Notes: generated from the letters alone by a model not told the origin. A stretch of 64,000 bases of DNA from Trochalopteron elliotii (GCA_024734555.1 JANPWX010000173.1:2322363-2386362); one strand, 5' to 3'. Shown: positions 26,801 through 38,527, counted from the first letter of the stretch. Made by a program: numbers and translations.

Positions 26801-29800
26801 TACTGGAGAGGTCAGCCAGAAGTCCTGTTGCAACACTCATGGCTCCCACTACTTCCCTCAAACAGCCTCCTTCACTCAAACTGCATCAATCTTCCTTGCT
26901 GCCCTCTTGGCCTTTACCCAGGAACATTGTTCTCATCTTGTAAGTGTTCATCCAGAACCATGTTCATAAATGGCTTAGTCAGACTTCCCCAATTCTTTTT
27001 GATCTCCCATAAGAGATAGCATACAGGTGACCCTCTTTCCCAGTTCTTTTTCGTCTCCATTAAGACGTCATCCTGAGGGGTTCAGTGGGTCTGAGCACAG
27101 ACATGCAGAGTGTTCAGCTCTTGGTCCTCTGGTTCAAGCAAGTAGGTGGTGACCCTGTCCAGAAGACTGTTTTTCAGGTGGAGTGGGTGGGAATGAAAAA
27201 CACGGGAATAGTCCGGAGAGAATTTTATTGGCGTTGCAGCAGCAATAACGTGTTTACCCCCCAAAGTCCTGTCAAATAACATTCTTATGAAGGACATTTG
27301 TTCTGACATGTGGCATAAGCACTGCAGCTGAGTAATGGCCCATGGGATTGGTTCCGTATTTTCAGCTCGGTTGTGTTCTTCCTCCATATATTATTGTGAT
27401 ATTACTGACCACAGATTCTTGTAACAACTGCCTTTATCTTTCAGTTCCTGCAGTTTTCTGCCATATTTTCCAGGATAATTTGCACTGCAAAACCAGAACC
27501 ATGTGAGACATGAATTTCAGTCCACAGTCTGTTAAATGCTACTAAATTATTTCAGGGTAAACCTAATGTGATTTCTTTGATGTACACCAGGATGGAAGGA
27601 ATCTGGGGGATGGAAGAGATGAAAAGACAGTCTTGCATGATGAGAAAGAAAGGAATAAAATTTGATGCAGCAAACAGCTGTGAGGAAAGGTAAATCTGCG
27701 AAAGCAAAATGTTTTAACTGAACATCAGACTTTCAGCCTCATTTTACATAGTTTAAATGTTAGCTGGAGTTGCAAAACATCATGTAATAAGTTTAACACC
27801 TTTTACTAAACAAACCCTAACTGGAGGTAGGAGTCTTGTTCTCTTCCAGCCAATCTAAAGACATGATACCATCAAAATGGGGGAAGGACATGCTGGTGTT
27901 CCCACCCACACTTCGGTCTTGTTCCTATTTCAGTTAAAGACCTTGATTTTGCTGTGCTGGAATGGAAGCAAATTTTATGCACAAAAGAAGGATTTGTGCT
28001 CAGTCAGAGGAATTAAATGGTCAAACTCCTAAGGCTTTGCCATTGCATGTGAATATAGAGCCTGGGAAAGTGTGAAATCATTGGTAGCAGCATGATTTTA
28101 GACCAGCTTAGACTGTCTGAAAAATATGTCTTTCATGCTTATGCCCTGAATGTAATGCACAGAAGAAACAGAAAATAATTTAAATTTCACAGCAAGGGGT
28201 ATTTTCATCTGAAAACAAGTATTACATTGATTTACAAAGCATGTGAGTAATCTGCTGTTGGGCAATGTCTTCACTGGGTCACTGACCATTAGTGCAGACT
28301 TCTTGTGAACTGCAGGCTGGGACAGTTGGTTTGGTTAGAGAGCCTGGGAGGACAAGCCTTCTAGTCCAGAAACTCACTGAGTGCACCACAACAGGCAAAA
28401 CTTGTTGGAAGCAAAAACTGGGGCAGGCAATCATCAGTCTGTATTTCCATTAGATAACAAACAAAATAGATAGCAGTTTTAAGACCCAAGTCCCTAGCAA
28501 ATAAATTAATTGAATCTATTTATCTATTCAAAACTTTGTGCAAATAGCTGTTTCTTATTTGTTTCTGTGACTGTCTTCGAAGTGAATGGATCTGGGTCCC
28601 TCAGATAATAGATAAATGGGTACAAATTTATTGTCTCTTCTGTGTATTTTAAAAAATAGTACTATGAATAATAAATTCAGCAAATATATACTTGGAATCT
28701 TACTGTCCCATTTGCATTCACCATAAAATTGCAACAGCAAAAGCAATTTCAGCCATGTGGCAGGTTAACAATTCCTATTCCCAGACATGTGTCTCCAAAT
28801 TTATCAAAAACAAATTAGGATTTTGAACAGGAAAAATTGAACATGGGGAAGGCCCCAATCCAGTGGCTTTATTTTTTATTAAACCAAATGTATTGCAACA
28901 ATTAACCCAGTTTGCCTTATGCATGTCATTAATTAAATTTTTGAACATTCTTTAATTTCATTCTTGTTAGTTACTGCTATTAGTTTTGATGTGTTTTGAG
29001 GTTGGATATGCTCTGATTCTGTTTTCCTTTTCATTTCTGTTTTGTTTAGACAGAGACCAAGGTCTCTAAAAATTAATTTTCCTTCCTGTAACTTTTGCTG
29101 GTTTATTATTAATTTGTAACTTACCTTTGAGAGCTCTTTAACATTTTCTGTGTGTTTTATTTGTACAAAAAATATTTTCCTAGGGCTAGTAGTACCTCAG
29201 GTTAACTTCTATTGAATTTCGTGCTCCTTTTTTCAATCACTTGCACAAAATAAAGGGGTAACTGGAGAGGAGCAGCTAACACAGCCAGCTGAGCTACAGT
29301 TTTTGCTTAAAACTAGTTTGCAGGAGTAGATGGTGATAGTTTATTCCTCTGTGTTGGATGAAAGAGACCTCCTCAGGTGGTTGATCCCATTGCTTGGTGA
29401 CTGACTTTAGACATTTAAATGATCATTTTCAAACAACTTTAGAATCCCATAGAAAGCACTAAAATTTCAGAGGCACTGAGAAAGAGAAGGGATTTTCGGA
29501 AAACCTGGTTCCTGCTACTACTAGTTATTTTTAAGTGTTGAATGTGGAAAATAACCTGGCCTTTAGACATTACTTGTTTGACTTCCAAAAAAAAGAGACC
29601 TGTATTCTGTCAGTTTGTCTTAGACTTACTGTCCCCCTCCACTCTATTCTGTACATGTTATTACTGTCTTCAAATTTGAGTAAAGCAACTTCAGGAGGAA
29701 CAATGTCTCTAGAGAATGAGGGTGTAGAGTAGATTAAGGAGATTATTTTAAGCCAAATCTCAGCAGTAACTGTATTTGGGTTGTTGTCATCCATGAAATT

Positions 29801-30168
29801 GAATCTTAAAAAATCCTGGCTTCTGCTCCCACTATTACCAGCTTGTCTCTGCTGGAAGACTCAAAGGTTTGAAATTATAAATGGAGTTAAAGGAAGTGAG
29901 CTGGAAATGACTCGCGGTTCCACAAACATTTATAAATACCTTACCTATCACATGTGGCATTTGTATGAGATGTGAGTTCCTTGGCTCAGAGACCTACCAG
30001 CAGTAGATTTGTAAAATTAACTCATCTGTGTTTTGATTCAACCCTGGATTAGCTGCCAATTTAGGAGAGCTACTGGAACTGGAATTTTGTCACTCACGAT
30101 CATCATTTATTGGCTAAGAAAGATCTAAATTTGATGTTTGTGACAATGGATAGTCACTACTTACCTGC
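23849..30168. other. Long unique stretch, no gene recognised
   Basis: About 6.3 kb of mostly AT-rich DNA. A C-rich patch near 24680-24730 and GC-richer patches near 26600-26860 and 27060-27260 carry short overlapping open frames without recognisable domains. An AT-rich block near 28860-28970, with ATGCAT and TTAATTAA motifs, resembles the composition of non-coding regulatory DNA but is not evidence of function. Confidence 0.45.
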
Positions 30169-30217
30169 TTCCTTTCCTTTCCTTTCCTTTCCTTTCCTTT
30201 CCTTTCCTTTCCTTTCC
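30169..30217. repeat. (CCTTT)n array, left side of the gap
   Basis: Nine perfect CCTTT units lie directly against the N run. The plus strand is entirely pyrimidine. This is the visible left edge of a larger satellite-like array. Confidence 0.97.
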
Positions 30218-30478
30218 NNNNNNNNNNNNNNNNNNNNNNNNNNNNNNNNNNNNNNNNNNNNNNNNNNNNNNNNNNNNNNNNNNNNNNNNNNNNNNNNNNN
30301 NNNNNNNNNNNNNNNNNNNNNNNNNNNNNNNNNNNNNNNNNNNNNNNNNNNNNNNNNNNNNNNNNNNNNNNNNNNNNNNNNNNNNNNNNNNNNNNNNNNN
30401 NNNNNNNNNNNNNNNNNNNNNNNNNNNNNNNNNNNNNNNNNNNNNNNNNNNNNNNNNNNNNNNNNNNNNNNNNNNNNN
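30218..30478. other. Assembly gap, 261 N
   Basis: The sequence is undetermined. Because both edges lie inside pyrimidine-only repeat, the missing bases are almost certainly more of the same array. The true length is unknown, and 261 may be an estimate. Confidence 0.99.
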
Positions 30479-30699
30479 CTTTCCTCTCCTCTCCTCTCTC
30501 CTCTTTCCTCTTTCCTCTCCTCTCCTCTTTCCTCTTTCCTCTTTCCTCTTTCCTCTTTCCTCTTTCCTCTTTCCTCTTTCCTCTTTCCTCTTTCCTCTTT
30601 CCTCTTTCCTCTTTCCCCTTTCCCCTTTCCCCTTTCCCCTTTCCCCTTTCCCCTTTCCCCTTTCCCCTTCCCTTCCCTTCCCTTCCCTTCCCTTTTTTC
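30479..30699. repeat. Pyrimidine-only array with changing unit length
   Basis: To the right of the gap come irregular CTCCT/CTTTCCT units (30479-30530), then regular 7-bp CTTTCCT units (about 30530-30611), then 7-bp CTTTCCC units (about 30611-30667), then 5-bp CCCTT units to 30692. Every base to 30699 is C or T. On the minus strand, 30615-30692 gives eight GGGG and five GGG runs with 2- to 3-base spacers, a strong G-quadruplex pattern. Long open frames across this array arise from its lack of stop codons and are not genes. Confidence 0.97.
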
Positions 30700-31109
30700 T
30701 TCAAAAATCATAAACTCCAAGCAGCTGGGGCTGCTGTTGCTTGATCTTGTTGATGTCACCGACAAAAGAGGCCCAGGAAAGGCAAACAAACATTATGTGT
30801 ATCCCCTGTGTTTCTTAGCACACTCAGCAAGCAGAGCCTGGGGAAAACCAGCAGCAGCCACCACTCTAAGAGCTCTGCCGAGTTTCTCTGGAATGCTGCA
30901 GTGTGTCAAGGACAGCAGTGAAGGCACTCTGAGGTTTCAGTCCCATGTCAGCTGTATCCAGTCAGCCGAAGCTCTCTTACCAGAATTAGTCCTTGTGAGG
31001 CACTTGGCAATCAACTGCATGTGAAATTACCATGGAGAGAATCCTTTATTTGCTGAAGAGTGGAGAGCATCCAAAGGCAAGGCTAGTCTGCCAAGGATAT
31101 TTCCCTGTG
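30700..31109. other. Moderately GC-rich unique sequence
   Basis: Richer in G and C than the surroundings. The frame that runs out of the array is open to 31024, but its last 100 codons show no recognisable domain. Nothing else is seen. Confidence 0.5.
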
Positions 31110-31300
31110 ATGCTGCAGCTGCTGCCAGTGTAAGAACACCAGGGTGGCAGCAGCAGCTGCAGCAGCACCATTGCCCCTGCTGCCCTGTACTCCATCCTTC
31201 CTGGAGGATTCTTGACATGGACAGGGTGACTGGCAACCTGAAGAACCCAGATGGGTGGATGGCAACCTCCTGCTGCTGCTGTGGAGCCTGCTGCTGTCAC
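31110..31300. repeat. CAG/CTG-rich patch with imperfect hairpin
   Basis: Clusters of GCTGCAGCTGCTGCC and GGCAGCAGCAGCTGCAGCAGC occur, followed by CTGCTGCTGCTG near 31270-31281. The left arm (31112-31127) and right arm (31145-31163) are reverse complements apart from one extra CAG in the right arm. Overlapping open frames on both strands encode Ala-, Cys- and Ser-rich low complexity only. Confidence 0.8.
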
Positions 31301-33572
31301 TGTGATTGTGACAAGACACGGTGTGCTTTTATATATGTGCATTAGAGCTATTGTACCTTTTCCCTTCCCCTTGCACTGGCACACTTACAGCCAGCAAAGC
31401 TGCAAATTTGAAAATCATTTGAAATCGCCACAGTGACCACTGCCACGCTGATGATTTGCTCCCAGAGTAATCAATCAGATCACTGATCTGCACTTTGCTA
31501 TTTCCCAAGAAATGCTCAGCACATTGCATGCTGAGTGGAGAAACTATGGTCTTTTTCTGTTAGCAGTTTGTGTTGACTCTGGGCTGCTTAGGGGCTGTAA
31601 ATTCCTGCTGAGGGTGACATCTACTGAGGAGTCTTCAAAGCATTGCCATGTCACACATGCCTGCCTCTCTTGACTAGCCAATTGGACTTGCTTCTGCTCT
31701 TGCAGTGCTTCCTCCTACCTTGATTACCTCTACTGTCAAATTTAATCAATAGTCCTATCTAAGGGTGGTCCTTTGTCCTTATATTCATCTACAGCTTGGC
31801 TAAAATAATTGTTATCAAGCATGCATTAATAAAGGGAGCTATCCACATCATGGGGAATATAAAAAATTATAATGTGATGCTTTTCTAATGCCTAAAGTCT
31901 TAATATCGTTGGTAACATCCAGAACAAGAATCCTGATTCGTGGTATAATAGGATCACTAAGTTACTTCTATTTTAAATTTTGGTCTATTTTTATTTTCTT
32001 TCAATAAATATAATTAATTCATTGGATCCTACTGCTTGTTTTAGAATAAAAATTATGAAAATAAGATTATTTGGCTTGTTCTTTGTGTTCCTGGACAATT
32101 TTACTCCTGGATGACAGCAACCAACCACTGACAATTGCAGTTGTATGGATAATTGATAAAAGCACCTGCTACAGAAAATGAACATTAATGCCATGTTGTG
32201 TTGCCATATCAGCTGATCAAGAAAATGTGGGCTGTTTATCAGATATCTGGGAGATGACAGAGATAAAGCTATCAACCATCAGTAAGGACCCTGAATATAG
32301 CCTATTGTGCTGCTCAAGGGCTATAAAATTTGGAAATTCTCCTGTGTTATCGATTATATACATATATGCAACAAAATCTTCTTCAGTGCCTATAAAAAAA
32401 TTCCAAAGTTAATTTTCTGGAACCAGGAAATAAAAACTTGGATGAGGTTGTAATTATCTTGTGTCTTTGCTGCTTGGCTCTGCAGTGCTAAACTCTGTCA
32501 GAGTGCTCTGAATTTCCCATCTGTGCTGCTGTCCAGTCCCACAGGTCAGCCTTTGGGCACTTCAATATTTTTCTCCTCCCCTCCTCATGGTTTATGAGCT
32601 GAAAGGAACGATGGGAAACACCCAAATTTCAGAGTCACTTTTCTGTTGGTGTGTTGCTGTTGCCCTCTCCCTGCTGTGGCATCATGACCGTCTGCAATGC
32701 ACTTCATCTGAAAACACACCAGCAAAACAACCATGAGATGCTAAACACTTCAATCAGGGTTGTTTCAATACTCTGGGTGTGTTTATTTGAGTTTGAGTTT
32801 GAGTTTGTTGTCATTGTTTCCTCCCCTCTCCAAAGGATGCTTGTTTTTCATTCATTTTCATTTCGTTCGTTTCTGTCCAGGCAGGTTTTCCTTCCCTACA
32901 CAGCTCCAACATTTAAAGCAATGCCTGTAGGGCTACGTGGCACTTCTAGGTGGCAGTATTCTTAGCTCACCTTTCCAGTTAGGAAATATTTCCACTCCAT
33001 CTTTCCATAACAAGATTGCACCTGCCACAATTTTCCAACTGGCCCTACACCACCAATGGCATTTAAACAGCAGTAATAGTTATGGTCTATGCTTGTCATT
33101 TAAAACATTAAGTAGTAACACTCTTTACTACAAATATATTAATTTCTCTATTTTCTGCATAGCAATTCTGAGGTTACACAACATATGAAAGTTACCTGTT
33201 TTGCATTTCAAAAAGCAGTAATTTCTACATGAAATGGCAAATTATGATGGTCCATTTCAGAAGATTGCTGATGACTAATTACTAAATCGACTTTCTGGTA
33301 TATATTTATTTTTCAAAAACTTCTGGTTTAAATGTCATCCTAATGTTTTCTGGTGTCATAGAGACTCACTTTAAATAACTGGAACTTCTCTATCCACAAA
33401 AAACGTAGCCTGATAGCTAAAATACACATTGAAAGGAGAGGAGCTCTTTGACAACTTTGGATAGATCAGCTGTACCTCAGAAAAAATTGGCTGAAACATT
33501 GAAAATAATTACTTCTTAGCAGGTTGGTAAGGTATGCAATATAATTAGGGATTATAGATATCTGCAAAATCT
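31301..33572. other. Unique sequence
   Basis: No gene or transposon recognised. A short GAGTTT triplication lies near 32788-32806. The rest is ordinary mixed AT-rich DNA. Confidence 0.5.
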
Positions 33573-33893
33573 TATGAGGAGTGGCTGAGGGATCTGGGGG
33601 TCTTCAGCCTGGAGAAAAGGAGGCTCAGGAGGGACCTTATCACTCTCTACAACTGCCTGAAAGGAGGGTGTAGCCAGGTGGAGATCAGTCTCTTCTCCAA
33701 AATAACAAGAGATGGGACAAGAGGAAACAGCCTCAGTTTGCATCAGGGGAGGTTCAGGTTGGACATTAGGAAAAATTCCTTCATAGAAAGGGTTGTCAAG
33801 TGTTGGGACAGGCTGCCTAAGCTAGAGTTAGCATTCCTGGTGATATTTAAAAGATGCGTAGATGTAGCACTTCGGGACATGGTTAAGTGGTGA
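33573..33893 (+). pseudogene. CR1 ORF2 C-terminal fragment, frame still open
   Basis: The frame starting at 33573 reads about 106 sense codons to a TGA at 33891-33893 with no stop or frameshift. The translation carries the CR1 ORF2 C-terminal hallmarks [15 protein letters not shown], then GRFRLDIRK, then a Trp-Asp-Arg-Leu-Pro motif. In full elements ORF2 encodes an endonuclease and a reverse transcriptase that drive retrotransposition, and this segment lies after both. No promoter, endonuclease or reverse-transcriptase domain is present and in-frame stops lie just upstream (33546 and 33555), so it is a dead 5'-truncated copy. A gene model built on this frame would be an artefact. Confidence 0.88.
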
Positions 33894-33964
33894 ATACTGC
33901 AGGTTAATAATTAGATTTGATTATCTTAGAGACCTTTTCCTACCTAAATTATTCTATGACTGTA
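33573..33964 (+). mobile_element. CR1 LINE, 5'-truncated, plus strand
   Basis: This copy starts within the C-terminal part of ORF2 and runs through the 3' UTR to an ATTCTATGACTG terminus near 33951-33962, a slightly diverged CR1 tail. Blocks such as 'GGAGAAAAGGAGGCTCAGG' (33611-33629) and 'GGGAGGTTCAGGTTGGACAT' similarity are diagnostic. Its ORF2 frame is unbroken (separate entry), so this looks like one of the better-preserved copies here. No clear target-site duplication was seen, which is usual for CR1. Confidence 0.95.
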
Positions 33965-34747
33965 TTTCCTCTCCAAGGTATATGCAGGCCTTTCAGCATT
34001 CCTGAAAACCTCTGAGTTTATCTTGCCAATATAGCTGAGGCAGGTGAATTCAACCACAGAAAAATGGGCCACTGTGACTGTACCCCCATCGAAAAAAGGT
34101 TTGTCTCATTGCAATGGTAATAGCAAGGCATCCAGGGATGTCACAAGGGAAATTACTTGCAGGCTTCACTCGGTTATCTCACAGAGTAGGTTTTGAAGCA
34201 GAACAAGTCTCATATTTGTCACCTGATAGGAACATAGCATGTGTTTTCCTCTTCTAGCAACGGAGAAGTCAGAGTCCCCCCAGGAAGCATGCTGCAGCTC
34301 TGCCTCTGGCACTGACTCACCAACCATGCACATCAAACCCTCATGTTGTTCCTACTTCACCACTGCTTGTCAGTGTGACACATACTCCACTAGTACCAGG
34401 GGTACAGATTAATTTACTGAATTTACTGCTTTAAAATTCTGCCCCATTTTTGAAGCATGCAACAGAGCCTTTCACACCTTCACTTGCAGTTGGATTACTG
34501 TGACAGTAGATCTCATATAATAAGATCCTGAATAGCTCCATATGCTATATCCCCCAGAGAGGTGTGCAAGACTGAAATGGTTAATGGCTTAAACATTGCT
34601 AAAATCATTGAAGAACAATAGGTCTTGCCCAAAGATGTTCCAGTATGGTGCTCTGATAGCCCCAGTGGCCTCAGCCTGGTCAGGTCAGATGAGCAGTGGA
34701 GATGGAGTTCATAGAGAAGGTGTTGGGAAAATTCTGAAGTACAAGCC
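33965..34747. other. Unique sequence between CR1 and the LTR
   Basis: Nothing recognised. This is the left flank of the solo LTR insertion. Confidence 0.5.
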
Positions 34748-35787
34748 TGTATTGGGTTTGCATGGGAAGGTTTTGGTAGCAGGGCAGCTACAGGAGTGGC
34801 TTCTGCGAGAAGCTGCCAGAAGGTTTCCCATGTCCATCAGAGCCAAAGCCAGTCAGCTCCAAGACAGACCCACTTTTGTCCAAGGCTGAGTCCATCAGTG
34901 ACAGTGGTACCATCTTTGGGATAACAGATTTAAGAAAGGGGAAACAGTTGCTGCAAAACAGCAGTAAAACCAGAGATAGAAGTGAGAATATTTGAGAGAA
35001 GCATCTCTGCAGACAAAGAGGGAGGGGCAGGAGGTTCTTCGGGTGCTGGAGCAGATTCCCCTGCAACATGTGGTGAAGACCATGCTGAGACAGCTGGGCC
35101 CCTGAAAGGGAGGGGGGAGGCAGAGGACCCCTTTCTGGAGCAGGTGGATTCATGAAGGAGGCTGTGACCCTCTTGGAACCCCACACTGTAGCAGGCTTTC
35201 TGTGGCCCCTTGGAGTGAGGAATTGCATTAGAGCAGCCAGCTCCTGTGGACTGTAACATGTGGAAGAAACCCAAACAGGAGCAGTTTGTGAAGACCTGCA
35301 GCCCATGGGAAAGACTCCCATTGGAGAAGTTGTGGAGGACTGTCTCCAATGGGAGGAACCCCACACCAGAGCAGGGGAGGAGTGTGAGGAGTCCACCCTC
35401 TGAGGAGGAAGGCATAGCAGAGACAATGTGTGATGGACTGACTGCAGCCCCCATTCCCTGTGCCCCTGTGCCATTGACAGGAAGGAGGGATAGAACTCGG
35501 GAGCAAAGTTAAGAATGGAAAGAAGGAAGTGAAGGATTAAAGGGGCTTAATATTTGGGGTTTTATCTCATTATCCTACTCTCATTTGATTGGTAATAAAT
35601 GAAATTAATTTTTCCAAGTGAAGTCTGTTTTGTCTGTGACAGTAACCGGTGAGTGATCTCTCCCTGTCCTTATCTTGATCCATGAGACCCATTTCGTTGT
35701 ATTTTCCCTCCTGTGTCCTTCTCAGGAGACAAGTGATACAGTGGCTTTTTTGGGAACCTGGAGTCCAGCCAGGGTCAACCCTTCACA
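34748..35787 (+). mobile_element. Solo LTR, avian ERVL-like, about 1.04 kb
   Basis: It starts TGTATTGGGTTTGCATGG and ends in GTCAACCCTTCACA, the TG...CA ends expected of an LTR. The interior is GC-rich. It carries degenerate repeats built around GGAGCAG and TGCAGCCCATGG (about 35030-35400) and a TTTAAG TATA-like site near 34928-34934. A polyadenylation signal AATAAA lies at 35594-35599, followed by a T/G-rich region and a long U5-like end. I recognise this arrangement from LTRs common in bird genomes but do not assert a database family name. No gag, pol or env lies beside it, so it is a solo LTR left by recombination. The 5-base flanks AAGCC and GAGCT match at only three positions, so any target duplication has decayed or an end is off by a base or two. 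Open frames inside it, including a 228-codon antisense frame, reflect GC-rich composition. Confidence 0.88.
35594..35599 (+). promoter_or_regulatory. LTR polyadenylation signal AATAAA
   Basis: A canonical hexamer within GGTAATAAATGAAATTAA, in the expected R-region position of the solo LTR. It could still end transcripts that read into the element. Activity is not shown by the sequence. Confidence 0.55.
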
Positions 35788-38514
35788 GAGCTGATTGCCA
35801 GGGAAGCTGTGGTGGGATATTCCTTCTGCCTACAAGTAATGTCAGCTGTTTAATCAGCTAGTCCTTAATTAGGTTCATCTTCTGAAGCAGTCACATGAAA
35901 CTGGGCAAAACAATTTCAGAAATTACTGTACAGTAAAAATAGCAAGACATATTTTAACATTTCTTTTTATAACATTGGAACTATCATTTTGTTACAACAT
36001 ATGGTGATAACATTATCCTAACTGTGTGTTATTATGCTTAGAGTCTATCTGGCTTTGTGGAGAATGGAAAAAATGAGCAGCAGCTGCCTGCCCTTATCAA
36101 AAGAGCTATTCCTTCATCAGAATAAAACCCAAAATTGCAGTTTTTAATCTATAATCCATTTAATCACTTATCGCTGTACAAATACTGGGATTTACCTAGT
36201 GAAATACAGATTATACCTTTTTTTTTCCATGAAAAAATGTTTCACTTAAATCTTCCTAGTAATGACATCAGGATTACTATTGTCATCAAATAGTAACTAT
36301 AAAGGCACCTTTTATGTCTATCAGGATTCTTGGTGTTGAAATACATTAATTACCTGGTTTGCATGTGTTTCAAACCTAACACAAATACCCAGCAGTGTGA
36401 TGCTGCTAAGCTATTAACATGAAACACATCACCCTTCTTTGCATATGTATTGTCTACATACATTGATAAGGACTTTCCTAATTCATACATCCAAGACTCC
36501 AAACAGTCTTACAAGTTGTTAGAAAACAAAAAGTTAATCCTCTCAAATCCTAAAATCTGTTTCCACATGCATTGTGACAAAATGCTTGGGAAACAACAAC
36601 AAATATCGTGGTACTGTTACTTATTATTTTAACTGTCATGTTGGCCACACTTTAGTAGTTGACATGTGACAAGGTTAGAAAGTAGAAAAGCTCTGTCTTC
36701 TTTCCCAGGATATGAAGTTTCTGGCTGCCATTTAAATCCATTCCCATTCTTACTGTCATGCCCCAAAGCAATCAGTCTCTACACAGCGTGCAGGATGAAG
36801 GAGTTTTAGTCAACATGCTGCTGGCTGTTCTGGCATGGTTAGACATATTATTTAGGCTGCAGGACATATTATTGTAGCAGCAGGCATTTAGCATCCACTT
36901 GCATCTGTGGAGTCTTTTTATAAATAAATTCTAAGTAAAACTCTGAATCAACATCTATTTTAAACAGGGAACTTTTCTATTAAAAGAAATGCTAGGAGAA
37001 ATTTCTCTCCCTCTCTTTTTCTCTCCCTATACATACACACTGTGAACTAGGAGATGAAGATGGGTGAAGGCCATAAATTTTAAACAAATGTTGTCAGAGG
37101 CTAAAGACAGCCCATTTTGTGCTGCAAATGTGACAGAGAACTGGAGAGCTTCCTTACAATGGGAAGACCTTTCTATCTTGATGCAGTTCATGCTTTTAAA
37201 ATTGCAATTTAGTGGAAAGATTCAGTGTCTGCTTTCTGATTTGTCTAATGAAAGACATAAACTAAAACTGCAATTTCTCAGTGGAGGACTTAAAAGTGGA
37301 GCAGATATGACAGCTGCAAGTAGCTGTTTTAAGGCATGCTCAAAAGAAAGGGTGGTTTCCCTTCAGACTTTTATAATCTGAATCCACAGAGATGAGTATT
37401 CAGAGGAGTGAGCTTCAGAGCATTTTCAGATGGACCACGGCGTATATACAAACACACCAAGCATTATATATACAAAACCAGAAACATTTTGTTCTGCTGA
37501 AATAGAAGATCAAATTCACATAGGCAGGGCACTGAAAAATGTGCAACTACATATTCTAATGCTAATAACAGAGATCCCCTAGTCTGCAGGCAGGGTCAGA
37601 CAGTAATGAAAGGGAGAAGTAAAGGTCAGATTAAATGTAATGAACAGTACCATAAGAACAGAAAGGAAGGCTTGTTAGATGAGTTCTTCAAACTACAGAA
37701 GGGCTCTGGAAAGGGTCCTAGAAAAGTAATGATTTACTGAGCAAGACTGAGAAATCCATCAGGTGCCTGTTGAATGGAGGGTGCATTATTTCTGCTCTTT
37801 TGCACTGAAAGTTTGCTGATGAGCTGCCACAATATTTTGAGACCCATAAAACCAGATACTTGCAAGTGAGGAAGTAAGTGAGCTCTCGGATGAGCACTAG
37901 TGGATGAGAAAAAGTCTCTAGTTTATTTCATGTACAAAGGGTAGTTCAAAGTATATTTTGAAGTCTTTCCCATGAAGTGTGTGCTCACAAGACTACCTAC
38001 CCATAACCAAAGATTCAAGTTTGCCCTGTGCCCTGAAAAAATATGTTATAGTCCCAGGAACTGCAAAGAGAACAATAACTTCACTAGTACTAAAGATTGG
38101 GTATCTGTGTAAATAAACATCATGATAAATAGCATTAGGTTCTAGTTGGTATAAGTCTTATTAACTTGACATTCACCAGGGACAAAGAAGAAAAGTGTCA
38201 AATTTCTTTTCCTGCCAATCTTTCTTTTGTGGTTTTAGTCATATTGTAAAAAGTTGTTGGTGAATGCCACTGTATTGTAAGATATTGTAATAAAGCATAA
38301 ACAAAATAGGTTTTTACAGAACACACTATTCAGTCTATCCAGAATCTAAAATTGTAATGTACTTTTTCACAAAATCCTCTCATATTTGCTTTTGGCAATA
38401 CATGCCAAAGTTGCTTATCGAAGCCCTGGGTTATTTACATATAAAATACTATTTGAGATTTTCAAGAGACATTAATCTTCACTGTCACTGGAGGGTTTAA
38501 ATAACGAATTAATG
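35788..38514. other. Unique AT-rich sequence
   Basis: No gene or transposon recognised. A short direct repeat of GACATATTATT occurs near 36843 and 36864. A 105-codon frame (37064-37381) has no recognisable domain. Confidence 0.5.
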
Positions 38515-38527
38515 CTGCCCTCTGCAG
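38514..38527 (-). promoter_or_regulatory. CTCF-like core motif candidate
   Basis: On the minus strand the sequence ACTGCAGAGGGCAG matches most positions of the vertebrate CTCF core CCASYAGRKGGCRS, including the full AGRKGGC block. Motifs this short occur often by chance, and no occupancy can be inferred. Confidence 0.25.

Noticed and set aside
30110..31024. 304-codon open frame, plus long minus-strand frames over the same region
   Set aside because: Most of it is the pyrimidine repeat and the N gap. The array has no stop codons by composition, and the remaining part has no domain.
34788..35474. 228-codon antisense frame and several other frames in the 34.7-kb LTR
   Set aside because: They lie wholly within a GC-rich solo LTR, overlap on both strands and resemble no retroviral or host protein.
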